From assembly GCA_023255615.1 (NCBI GenBank), contig JAHFLI010000003.1, forward strand, positions 1 through 10,233: DNA of 10,233 nt, read 5' to 3'. Below, piece after piece: positions 1 through 6,581 of the stretch; position 1 is the first letter of the stretch; each line of letters begins with the position of its first letter. This stretch comes from Candidatus Woesearchaeota archaeon. GTDB taxonomy: Archaea; Nanobdellota; Nanobdellia; Woesearchaeales; JACQSR01. The position numbers and the translations under genes were made by a program. The notes under the pieces are model-generated. The model ran no database searches. It had not been told where the DNA came from and saw only the letters and a program-made list of their open reading frames with translations.

Positions 1-1
1 C

Positions 2-232
2 AATTCAATCAAAGGAGGAACTCCAAAAGAAAATGCGACTATCCTCCTCAACATTCTGAAGGGAAAAGAAAAAGGATCAAAACGCGATATTGTTCTTCTC
101 AATGCATCAGCCGCAATTATTGCCGGTGGCAAGGCGGATAATTGGAATGACGCAATCACAATCGCCAAGGAATCTATCGACTCAGGAAAAGCGTTTCAAG
201 TATTGACGAAACTCAAAGAATGGAAAGCATAG
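2..232 (+). CDS. trpD: Anthranilate phosphoribosyltransferase, C-terminal 76 residues (5' end outside window)
   Basis: This is the end of TrpD, which joins anthranilate and PRPP to give phosphoribosyl-anthranilate, the second step of the tryptophan pathway. The visible part reads GGTPKENATILLNILKG, then RDIVLLNASAAIIAGGKAD and finally AKESIDSGKAFQVLTKL. This is the family's C-terminal pattern: the PxENA helix, the RDIVxLNAAxAL helix, and the closing IDSGxAxxxLxxL helix. The reading frame is open from the first bases of the window and ends in TAG. The PRPP and anthranilate sites lie upstream and cannot be checked. The next gene starts 3 bases after the stop, so the two are co-transcribed. Identification is secure even though only about a fifth of the protein is present. 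Confidence 0.93.
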   Translation, partial: NSIKGGTPKENATILLNILKGKEKGSKRDIVLLNASAAIIAGGKADNWNDAITIAKESIDSGKAFQVLTKLKEWKA

Positions 233-235
233 AAT

Positions 236-1621
236 ATGTTTCTCAAAAAAATTGTTGCGGTAAAGAAAAAGGAAGTTGAACAACTGAAAAAAGAACGACC
301 GTTAAATAGGTTCAAATCTAATGTAAAAAAAGCGAACCATTCTTTTCTGCGAGCACTAAACTCAAAAAAACCATCCATCATTGCAGAAATAAAACTAAAG
401 TCCCCCTCGAAGGGAATGCTAAACAAAAAAAGTGATATCTTGACAATAGCGAAACAATACGATGCAGCAGACATTCAAGCAATTTCAGTATTAACGGATA
501 AAAAATATTTTGGAGGAGATATTTCATATATTCCTCAAATAAAAAAGATAACTAAAAAACCTATTCTCAGAAAAGATTTCATTGTCGATGAATATCAGAT
601 ATATGAAGCAAGAGATTATGGTGCAGATGCCATTTTACTCATTGCAGAAATTCTTACCCGAGAGAAAATAAACACCTTTCTCAAGATTGCACGTGGTCTC
701 GGTATGGATGTGATTGTTGAAGCGCACGAAAAAATGGCGTTAAAAAAAATTCTTAAAACGAACGCGAATATTATTGGCATTAATAATCGCGATCTTCATT
801 CATTAGAAATGGACAAACGAACAATCCAGCGATTAAGTTCAATCATACCAAAAAATAAACTACTTATTGCAGAATCGGGGATTGAATCAGCAATTGATAT
901 TGCTTTGTTGCCAACGAATGTTCAATCTGCATTGATCGGAAGTTCAATCATGTCTTCTTCCGATATTCAAAAAAAAATAAGGGAACTCACATCACAAAAA
1001 ATAAAAATAAAGATTTGCGGAAATACTAACCTGGAGGACGCCCGAGCGGCGATCAACGATGGAGTAGATCTATTGGGGTTCATTGTCCACACCAAAAAAT
1101 CTCTTGATAATCTTTCAATTTCTGAGGCAAAAAAAATAATAAAAAAAATAAACGCACCAGGAAAAATTGTTGCCGTTACTCAATCAACTGTGTTATCAGA
1201 ATTAAAAGAAATATGCAGAGAATTGATACCTGATCTTATTCAATTACACGGCCCTGTTTCAATCTCAATGATAACCCATATAAAAAAAGAATTCCCCAAT
1301 GTAAGAATTATCAAAGGAATTCCCGTTATCTCAGAAAAATCAATCAGTGTAGCATTGACCTATACAAGCGTTGCCGATCTATTACTGCTCGATTCCGCAC
1401 GCGGTGGTTCGGGAAAAACCCACGACTGGTCGATCAGCAAAGAGATCATTAAAAAATCTCCTATTCCGGTTTTTCTTGCGGGTGGATTGCATCCCTATAA
1501 CGTAGCACAAGCTATAAAAACCGTGAAACCGTTTGGCGTAGATGTCAATTCAGGTGTTCGAGAACGTCCAAGAAAAAAAAATCCTGAAAAAGTTAAACAA
1601 TTCATAAACAACGCGCAATGA
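236..1621 (+). CDS. trpCF: Fused indole-3-glycerol-phosphate synthase / phosphoribosylanthranilate isomerase (TrpCF)
   Basis: A 461-residue protein with two (beta/alpha)8 barrels carrying out two consecutive steps: the TrpF half isomerises phosphoribosyl-anthranilate, and the TrpC half closes the indole ring to give indole-glycerol phosphate. Residues 1-255 are the synthase. E51 and K53 (AEIKLKSPSKG), K113 (LRKDF), E162 (VIVEAH), N183 and R185 (GINNRDL), and E213 and S214 (IAESG) match the known catalytic and substrate-binding set of the family. Residues 257-461 are the isomerase, with the general base Cys at C261 (KICG) and general acid Asp at D386 (LLLLDSARGGSG), plus AGGLHPYNV. The join is only a few residues long. 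The TrpF half departs from consensus at the SPR motif (SLD, 289-291) and at SGVExxPGxKD (SGVRERPRKKN, 439-449). The ATG lies 3 bases after the trpD stop with no clear Shine-Dalgarno site, and the stop overlaps trpB. The fusion order is the enterobacterial one. Confidence 0.97.
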   Translation: MFLKKIVAVKKKEVEQLKKERPLNRFKSNVKKANHSFLRALNSKKPSIIAEIKLKSPSKGMLNKKSDILTIAKQYDAADIQAISVLTDKKYFGGDISYIPQIKKITKKPILRKDFIVDEYQIYEARDYGADAILLIAEILTREKINTFLKIARGLGMDVIVEAHEKMALKKILKTNANIIGINNRDLHSLEMDKRTIQRLSSIIPKNKLLIAESGIESAIDIALLPTNVQSALIGSSIMSSSDIQKKIRELTSQKIKIKICGNTNLEDARAAINDGVDLLGFIVHTKKSLDNLSISEAKKIIKKINAPGKIVAVTQSTVLSELKEICRELIPDLIQLHGPVSISMITHIKKEFPNVRIIKGIPVISEKSISVALTYTSVADLLLLDSARGGSGKTHDWSISKEIIKKSPIPVFLAGGLHPYNVAQAIKTVKPFGVDVNSGVRERPRKKNPEKVKQFINNAQ

Positions 1622-2799
1622 AATCAAAGGGAAAATTTGGTAAGTATGGTGGAATGTTTGTTCCAGAAACATTGATGCCGGCTCTGGAAGAATTAGAACG
1701 GGCATTTCATACATATAAGAATGACAAAACATTCAATGCTGAGTTAAATGACCTTCTCAAGACTTATGCAGGACGTCCCACTCCATTATATCACGCCAAG
1801 AAATTATCTGCACAATGCGGCTGCACAATATATCTCAAACGCGAGGATCTCCTTCACGGTGGCGCGCATAAAACGAATAATGGATTGGGACAAGGATTGT
1901 TAGCAAAGCGCATGGGGAAAAAACGCCTCATTGCAGAAACCGGAGCTGGTCAACATGGATTTGCCACAGCGTTAGTGGGAGCATATTTCGGTATTCCGAC
2001 TGAAATCTACATGGGCGTTGAAGACATTAAGCGCCAGCATATGAATGTTCTTCGCATGCTGTTGTGTGGTGCAAAAATTAATCCTGTTTCGACAGGCACA
2101 GGAACCTTGAAAGAAGCAATTAATGATGCACTACGAGATTGGATTACGAACATCAAGACAACCTATTACGTCTTCGGCACCGTCGCAGGACCGCATCCGT
2201 ATCCAACGATTGTCAAACATTTTCAAAAAATTATTGGAAAAGAAACACGGCAACAAATACTCAAAGCAGAGGAAAGATTACCAAACGCAATTATCGCCTG
2301 CGTCGGTGGTGGCTCAAATGCAATGGGAATTTTTGATGCGTTCAAGAATGACAACACCGTTCGGTTAATTGGAGTTGAACCTGCAGGAAAAGGTATCAAC
2401 ACAAAATTTCATGGAGCCACTCTTGCAAAAGGAAAAGAAGGGGTCTTTCAAGGATCATTGTCGTACGTGTTACAAAACGAGGAAGGTCAAATTCAGGATA
2501 CGTATTCCATTTCTGCTGGATTGGATTATCCGGGAGTCGGACCAGAACATGCATTCTTGCGAGACATAAAACGAGCAGAGTATTTTTCAGCAACAGACAA
2601 AGAAGCACTTGAGGCATTTAAACTTCTTTCTGAATGCGAAGGAATTATTCCCGCCTTAGAATCTGCTCATGCGATTGCGTACGTATTAAAAATGAAAAAG
2701 AAAAAATCAGATATTATTATTATTAATCTCTCTGGACGAGGAGATAAGGATCTGTACCATGCGTGCAATGCATTGGGAATTAAAGGAACCTATGAATAG
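1618..2799 (+). CDS. trpB: Tryptophan synthase beta subunit (TrpB)
   Basis: A 393-residue, full-length PLP enzyme that condenses indole with serine to give tryptophan, acting with TrpA. Visible hallmarks are the N-terminal KFGKYGGMFVPETLMPAL, the PLP lysine K85 in HGGAHKTNN, catalytic E107 in ETGAGQHG, the phosphate loop GGGSNA at 230-235, D303 in SAGLDYPGVGP, E348 in PALESAHA, and S372 in LSGRGDKD. It is a TrpB1-type protein that would form the normal alpha-beta complex, not the longer TrpB2. The HGGAHK form of the PLP motif, in place of NHTGSHK, is shared with enterobacterial and haloarchaeal TrpB. The ATG overlaps the trpCF stop as ATGA, so translation is probably coupled. The last codons overlap trpA. 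It contains a single tryptophan. Confidence 0.98.
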   Translation: MKSKGKFGKYGGMFVPETLMPALEELERAFHTYKNDKTFNAELNDLLKTYAGRPTPLYHAKKLSAQCGCTIYLKREDLLHGGAHKTNNGLGQGLLAKRMGKKRLIAETGAGQHGFATALVGAYFGIPTEIYMGVEDIKRQHMNVLRMLLCGAKINPVSTGTGTLKEAINDALRDWITNIKTTYYVFGTVAGPHPYPTIVKHFQKIIGKETRQQILKAEERLPNAIIACVGGGSNAMGIFDAFKNDNTVRLIGVEPAGKGINTKFHGATLAKGKEGVFQGSLSYVLQNEEGQIQDTYSISAGLDYPGVGPEHAFLRDIKRAEYFSATDKEALEAFKLLSECEGIIPALESAHAIAYVLKMKKKKSDIIIINLSGRGDKDLYHACNALGIKGTYE

Positions 2800-3580
2800 G
2801 TACAAAAAAGCATTAAGAAAAAAGAATGCATTTATTCCCTTTACTGTAGTTGGAGATCCTGATCTCAAGACTTCAGAGAATATGATCAGAACAATGATTG
2901 ATTCTGGAGCTGATGCATTAGAATTAGGTGTTGCATTTACTGATCCTATCGCAGATGGTTCAACCATTCAAAAAGCAGACGATAGAGTATTAAAAAAACA
3001 AACCAAATTGAATGATGTTTTTTCTGTTGTAAAAAACATTAGGAAATATAACAACACTATTCCTATTGGTCTCTTAATTTATTACAATCTTATTTATCAG
3101 CGAGGAATTGAAAAATTCTATCGAGAAGCCGCCCACGTTGGTGTTGACGGTGTGTTAGTTGCCGATCTTCCCATCGAAGAAGCGGATCTGGTACTAACAG
3201 CAGCAAAGAAAGCAGACATCGCACCGATTTTTATTGTCGCGCCAACAACCACAAAAGAGAGATTACATAAAATCCTTAGACATGCGCGAGGGTTTGTATA
3301 TGTCGTCTCTCTCCTTGGTGTGACAGGCACGAGAAACCATATCAATCCTGAAGTCTACAAATTATTGCGATTGGTGAGACCAAAAACAAAAATTCCTTTA
3401 TGCGTTGGATTTGGTATTTCGAAACCAGAACATGTCAAAATTCTTCTTTCTTCTGGGGCCGATGGTGTCATCGTGGGAAGTGCAATTGTAAAACTCATTG
3501 AAAAAAATCTCAGTAACAAAAAGAAAATGATTATTGAAATTTCTTCGTATGTAAAAAAAATGAAAGCCGCAACACAATGA
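2792..3580 (+). CDS. trpA: Tryptophan synthase alpha subunit (TrpA)
   Basis: A 262-residue (beta/alpha)8 barrel that cleaves indole-glycerol phosphate to indole and glyceraldehyde 3-phosphate and channels the indole to TrpB. The catalytic pair is present: E44 in ADALELGVAF and D55 in DPIADG, matching Salmonella E49 and D60. Other family blocks are FIPFTVVGDPD, GLLIYYNLIYQRG, VLVADLPIEE, VSLLGVTGTR and the phosphate-binding GFGIS and GVIVGSAIVK. The consensus LGVPFSDP reads LGVAFTDP and GPTIQ reads GSTIQ, both mild changes. I start it at the ATG at 2792, not the in-frame ATG at 2759, because family proteins begin about ten residues before the FIPF strand and an AAAGGA site sits 4 to 5 bases upstream. 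This start overlaps trpB by 8 bases. The protein has no tryptophan. Its stop overlaps the next gene as ATGA. Confidence 0.96.
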   Translation: MNRYKKALRKKNAFIPFTVVGDPDLKTSENMIRTMIDSGADALELGVAFTDPIADGSTIQKADDRVLKKQTKLNDVFSVVKNIRKYNNTIPIGLLIYYNLIYQRGIEKFYREAAHVGVDGVLVADLPIEEADLVLTAAKKADIAPIFIVAPTTTKERLHKILRHARGFVYVVSLLGVTGTRNHINPEVYKLLRLVRPKTKIPLCVGFGISKPEHVKILLSSGADGVIVGSAIVKLIEKNLSNKKKMIIEISSYVKKMKAATQ

Positions 3581-4218
3581 AATCCAAAGTTTCAGTGTCT
3601 ATTCTTACATTATTCAAAGATGGTGTAAAAAATGTGGATGATAATATAAAAAAAATTGAACGGCATGCAGATTTTATCCATTTTGACATCATGGACGGAA
3701 AATTTGTTCCGTCGGTAACGATTGGCCCAAAAGAAACAGCTATGATTAAAACTCATCTTCCCAAAGACGTTCATTTGATGTGTAACGAACCTATTATGCT
3801 CATCGATGATTACGAAAAGGCAGGAGCATCAATGATTACCATCCATGTCGAAGCGTGTTCTGACGTCAAAAAAACAATTGAATATATTAAGAAAAAAGGA
3901 ATAAAACCAACAATTTCTTTAAAACCAAAAACACCCGTTTCAGAAATTATTCCTTATCTTGGCATGGTTAATATGGTATTAGTCATGACCGTCGAACCAG
4001 GCTGGCCCCGACAATCATTTATGGTAGACATGATGGAAAAAGTAAAGGAAATCAGAAAATTAAAACCTCATCTTGACATTCAGGTTGATGGGGGCATTAA
4101 TGATAAAACAGTCAAGATCGCAAAAAGAGCGGGTGCGAATGTGTTTGTTTCTGGTTCGTATATCTTTGATTCAAAGGACCCTGTTCATGCAATAAAACTT
4201 TTGAAAGAAGCGAAATAA
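3577..4218 (+). CDS. rpe: Ribulose-phosphate 3-epimerase family protein
   Basis: A 213-residue barrel of the ribulose-phosphate 3-epimerase family, which interconverts ribulose 5-phosphate and xylulose 5-phosphate. The metal ligands and catalytic aspartates are all in place: H35 and D37 (FIHFDIMDGKFVPSVTIGP), H66 (DVHLM) and D171 (QVDGGIND). IHVEA, LKPKTP and VSGSYIF also fit. Two parts are unusual: the N-terminal PSILSAD is SVSILTLF, and the mobile loop PGFGGQ is PGWPRQ (141-146). A related epimerase such as allulose-6-phosphate epimerase is therefore not excluded. The ATG overlaps the trpA stop as ATGA, making it the last gene of the trp operon. One possible role is to feed ribose phosphate toward PRPP, a substrate of TrpD; that link is inference. 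Confidence 0.9.
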   Translation: MKSKVSVSILTLFKDGVKNVDDNIKKIERHADFIHFDIMDGKFVPSVTIGPKETAMIKTHLPKDVHLMCNEPIMLIDDYEKAGASMITIHVEACSDVKKTIEYIKKKGIKPTISLKPKTPVSEIIPYLGMVNMVLVMTVEPGWPRQSFMVDMMEKVKEIRKLKPHLDIQVDGGINDKTVKIAKRAGANVFVSGSYIFDSKDPVHAIKLLKEAK

Positions 4219-4229
4219 AAAATCTCAAA

Positions 4230-4248
4230 CCGAAAGATATATATATAT
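4230..4248 (+). promoter_or_regulatory. Archaeal promoter (BRE CCGAAA plus TATA) for the Cys-rich protein
   Basis: CCGAAA at 4230-4235 is followed by an alternating AT tract at 4237-4248. The TATA centre is about 28 bases before the ATG at 4271, the archaeal spacing between TATA box and transcription start, so the mRNA would have almost no leader. This separates the downstream gene from the trp operon. The same CGAAA-plus-TATA pattern recurs at 7173 and 9016. Confidence 0.7.
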
Positions 4249-4270
4249 GTATTAATCAAAGAACTGCTAA

Positions 4271-4834
4271 ATGCAATCTCAAGAAAAAGAGCACAATCAC
4301 ACACCCTTGATTATTGGTGCAGTTGCTGTCGTTGCTCTTGTCGTTCTGTATCTCGTTTTTGTTTCCATCAAAGGTTCTAATGAAGTTGTCGGAGAGGCGG
4401 CAATTGCTGCTACACCAGGTGGGAACAATAGATGTTACGATTCAGACGGATGGTCACAGTTATCTGCCGATATAAAAGGATTCGTAGACTACAAAGGTAA
4501 AAAATACGTAGACGTATGCGGAGAAGCACCATATCAGCGCGATGTAATAGATTATTATTGTGACAGTCAAGGACAACCTGCACAACAATGGTATTCTTGT
4601 GGAGGAGGTTCGTGCTCTGACGGAGATTGTAGTTCTGGCGATACTAAATGTTCAGACACAGATGGCGGAAAAAATTATAATGTCGGTGGAGTAATGCATT
4701 ATGGGGGTACTACTTATGGGGATTATTGTAGTACAGGCCGGTTAATTGAATACTACTGTGATGAATTAGGAAGAGGACCAAATTATGAAGTACATCCTTG
4801 CACATGTAAGGATGGAGTTTCTTGTCTCCCTTAA
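4271..4834 (+). CDS. Membrane-anchored Cys-rich protein with two tandem six-cysteine repeats
   Basis: A 187-residue protein of unknown function. A short charged N-terminus is followed by one hydrophobic segment (about residues 12-33, rich in V, A and L), which is a membrane anchor or uncleaved signal. The rest is probably outside the cell. It contains two copies of a roughly 60-residue unit, each with six cysteines: C55, C83, C97, C110, C115, C120 and C127, C153, C163, C177, C179, C185. Each unit opens with CxDxDG and carries a DxxYYC or IEYYC motif. The even number and similar spacing suggest three disulfides per unit. I associate such repeats with surface proteins of DPANN archaea, from memory and not from a search. 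Its own promoter lies just upstream, so its place between rpe and trpS need not mean a role in tryptophan metabolism. Confidence 0.85.
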   Translation: MQSQEKEHNHTPLIIGAVAVVALVVLYLVFVSIKGSNEVVGEAAIAATPGGNNRCYDSDGWSQLSADIKGFVDYKGKKYVDVCGEAPYQRDVIDYYCDSQGQPAQQWYSCGGGSCSDGDCSSGDTKCSDTDGGKNYNVGGVMHYGGTTYGDYCSTGRLIEYYCDELGRGPNYEVHPCTCKDGVSCLP

Positions 4835-4875
4835 TTGAAAACTCAAAACTTCTTTCTCTGGTAATTATTCTTTGA

Positions 4876-6000
4876 ATGTCATTATCCCATAAACAATTTA
4901 AACTATTGATAGACGCTTCTCTTATGACAAATATCGATCCCTGGTCTTCAACAGAAATTCAGGATAATGAGCATATGTTTTCTGAATTCGGATTAGAGAA
5001 AATTCCAGACGCGGTAAGAAAAAAGCTCGATCACCATCTCTTCCGAAGAGGAATTGTTATTGCACACCGTGATTTTGGGAAAGTTCTGCAACGCATTGAA
5101 ACAAAAAAACCATTCATTAATATTACGGGAATTGCATCTTCTGGAAAACTACATCTCGGTCATAAAGTTGACATCGATTTATTTGTGTTCTTTAAATCTC
5201 TGGGGGCAAAAAATTATTTTGCCGTTTCTGATATTGATGCGTATGTTTCACGCCCAAAAATACAAAACATGAACGATGCAACAGAAATTGCACAAGAAAA
5301 CATTGCACATCTTCTTGCGCTCGGATTAGAAAAAAAAGATCTCTACGTTCAGTCACAAAAGGAACCGCGGTATTATGAATTTGCGTTTGAAATCTCAAAA
5401 AAGATTACAGAAAATACCTATCGAGCTATTTACGGACATACTGATTTAGGAAAAGTATCTGCAGTGTTATTACAAATCGCAGACATTCTTCATCCTCAGT
5501 TGGAAGAATTTGAGGGAACAATGCCCTCCATTACTGGAATTGGATTAGAGCAAGATCCTCACGCAAAAATAACTCGTGATGTGTGCAAACGACTTCCTTA
5601 CAAATTAGAAACTCCTTCATTTATTTACTTCAAACATCAATCGGGTTTGCAAGAAGGAAAGAAAATGTCTTCATCAGATCCTGATACTGCCATCTTTTTA
5701 GACGATTCACCTGAAGAGATCAAGAGAAAAGTCAACAAAGCATTCTCCGGAGGAAAAGATACTCTGGAAGAGCATCGAAAACAGGGCGGAAATCCTGATA
5801 TCGATAAAACATACGAAATTCTAAAGTTCCATCATCCTGATGATGATCTGGTGAAGCACACGTATCAGGAATACAAAAAAGGAAAAATGTTAACGGGAGA
5901 ATTAAAAACGCTCTGCAGAGAATTTTTAACAGAAACTCTTGCAAAACATCAAGAAAAAGTCAAGAAGACTATGAAAATTGCTGAGCAGATGATGAAATAA
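4876..6000 (+). CDS. trpS: Tryptophanyl-tRNA synthetase, archaeal type
   Basis: A 374-residue class I synthetase that charges tRNA-Trp. The nucleotide-binding HIGH motif is HLGH at 93-96 (ASSGKLHLGHK), and the second signature is KMSSS at 263-267. Features of the archaeal/eukaryotic TrpRS branch are the N-terminal DPWSS (21-25), LFRRGIVIAHRD (55-66), SDIDAYVSR, GLEQDPHAKITRD (223-235), and the region after KMSSS, which includes AFSGGKDTLEEHRKQGG. Length is normal for the family. TyrRS is the nearest alternative but lacks this N-terminal block and the GG-rich insert. The start at 4876 has no clear TATA box or Shine-Dalgarno site. An in-frame ATG at 4924 (MTNIDPWSS) has a TTTAAA 25 bases upstream and would also give a complete enzyme. 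It lies in the same direction as the trp operon, with one gene between. Confidence 0.95.
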   Translation: MSLSHKQFKLLIDASLMTNIDPWSSTEIQDNEHMFSEFGLEKIPDAVRKKLDHHLFRRGIVIAHRDFGKVLQRIETKKPFINITGIASSGKLHLGHKVDIDLFVFFKSLGAKNYFAVSDIDAYVSRPKIQNMNDATEIAQENIAHLLALGLEKKDLYVQSQKEPRYYEFAFEISKKITENTYRAIYGHTDLGKVSAVLLQIADILHPQLEEFEGTMPSITGIGLEQDPHAKITRDVCKRLPYKLETPSFIYFKHQSGLQEGKKMSSSDPDTAIFLDDSPEEIKRKVNKAFSGGKDTLEEHRKQGGNPDIDKTYEILKFHHPDDDLVKHTYQEYKKGKMLTGELKTLCREFLTETLAKHQEKVKKTMKIAEQMMK

Positions 6001-6034
6001 GTCTCGGAAAATCTCCGGATTTCTTGATGATAGA

Positions 6035-6042
6035 TTTATTAA
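6035..6042 (+). promoter_or_regulatory. Probable TATA box (TTTATTAA)
   Basis: TTTATTAA is centred 27 bases before the ATG at 6065, which predicts a nearly leaderless transcript. The upstream BRE is weak, so this is less certain than the CGAAA-type promoters in the window. Confidence 0.5.
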
Positions 6043-6064
6043 GGACAAAATCTTTCTCCGTAAT

Positions 6065-6328
6065 ATGGCACTTGCAACTTCACGACCGATAAACGAAGAA
6101 ATCACCGAATTAAAACATCGGGTATCCCGTCTAGAAAAAGGAAACGGCTCTCTTAAGATAAATGATGTGATCGCTAAAGAAATGATTATATCCTATATAA
6201 AAAACAAAAAGAAAAGGAGAATAACAAAAATTAGTCTGCTCGATTTCACTTTGGATTTAAATCTTCCAGCCTCACAGGTTGAAAGGATTATGGACACATT
6301 AGAAGGAAAATTGGTAAAAAATGCCTGA
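6065..6328 (+). CDS. Small coiled-coil and winged-helix-like protein
   Basis: An 87-residue protein that I do not recognise by name. Residues 11-25 (EEITELKHRVSRLEK) form a short amphipathic helix with heptad spacing, suggesting dimerisation. After a Gly-rich break, residues 33-50 are a helix ending in a very basic stretch (KNKKKRR). Residues 57-84 read as helix, turn, helix (LLDFTLDLNLP, then ASQVERIMDTLEGK), the pattern of a small winged-helix DNA-binding domain. A DNA-binding regulator is a reasonable guess but is not shown. It has its own TATA box. Its last 8 bases overlap the next gene, so the two are probably translated together. Confidence 0.75.
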   Translation: MALATSRPINEEITELKHRVSRLEKGNGSLKINDVIAKEMIISYIKNKKKRRITKISLLDFTLDLNLPASQVERIMDTLEGKLVKNA

Positions 6329-6527
6329 CTCAATAACGATCCCAACAAAAACCTTTCCAGATGGAGAGGTTTGGCTACTGCTTGAACCAATATTAGGAAA
6401 GAGAGTAGTGCTCCGTGCTCATGAGATCGATGTTAAAAATGCAGTCGATTACGATTCTCATCATTGTCCAGAAGCTCATGCCAAGGGAAGCGTCAAGTGT
6501 AAATCAAAGATATGGGCTGTTTTGTAA
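6321..6527 (+). CDS. Hypothetical 68-residue protein with a His/Cys cluster
   Basis: I do not recognise this protein. The first 40 residues alternate hydrophobic and polar residues, as in beta strands (VWLLLEPI, KRVVLRAHEID). The C-terminal part carries H47, H48, C49, H53 and C60 within 14 residues, which could bind a metal such as zinc. There is no membrane segment or signal peptide. The ATG lies inside the end of the preceding gene with an 8-base overlap, and no separate promoter is visible, so it is probably the second gene of a two-gene unit. The overlap and biased composition support a real gene, but at this length homologues are needed to be sure. Confidence 0.65.
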   Translation: MPDSITIPTKTFPDGEVWLLLEPILGKRVVLRAHEIDVKNAVDYDSHHCPEAHAKGSVKCKSKIWAVL

Positions 6528-6536
6528 TCAGCAATC

Positions 6537-6544
6537 TTTATAAA
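6537..6544 (+). promoter_or_regulatory. TATA box (TTTATAAA)
   Basis: A perfect archaeal TATA box. Its centre predicts a transcript start near 6566, giving a leader of about 15 bases that just contains the strong Shine-Dalgarno site of the next gene. Confidence 0.65.
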
Positions 6545-6568
6545 TCCACAATTCTCAGAAAACAAAAA

Positions 6569-6580
6569 AGGAGGAGATCA
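6569..6580 (+). promoter_or_regulatory. Extended Shine-Dalgarno site (AGGAGGAGATCA)
   Basis: Ten of twelve bases match AGGAGGTGATCC, the full complement of the usual 16S rRNA 3' end. The AGGAGG core ends 7 bases before the ATG at 6582. No other gene in the window has a comparable site, which fixes this start and suggests high expression. Confidence 0.8.
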
Positions 6581-6581
6581 C

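Noticed and set aside
2759..2791. Longer TrpA start at the first in-frame ATG
   Set aside because: The extra 11 residues lie wholly within trpB, contain a Trp not expected in TrpA, and would make it longer than the family pattern. The ATG at 2792 has an AAAGGA site at suitable spacing.
4237..4248. Alternating AT tract as a simple repeat
   Set aside because: Its length and position relative to the next ATG and to CCGAAA are those of a TATA box, so no separate repeat is called.
6025..6030. TGATGA resembling a C box of a C/D guide RNA
   Set aside because: No CTGA D box follows at a suitable distance, and the place is explained by the promoter of the gene at 6065.
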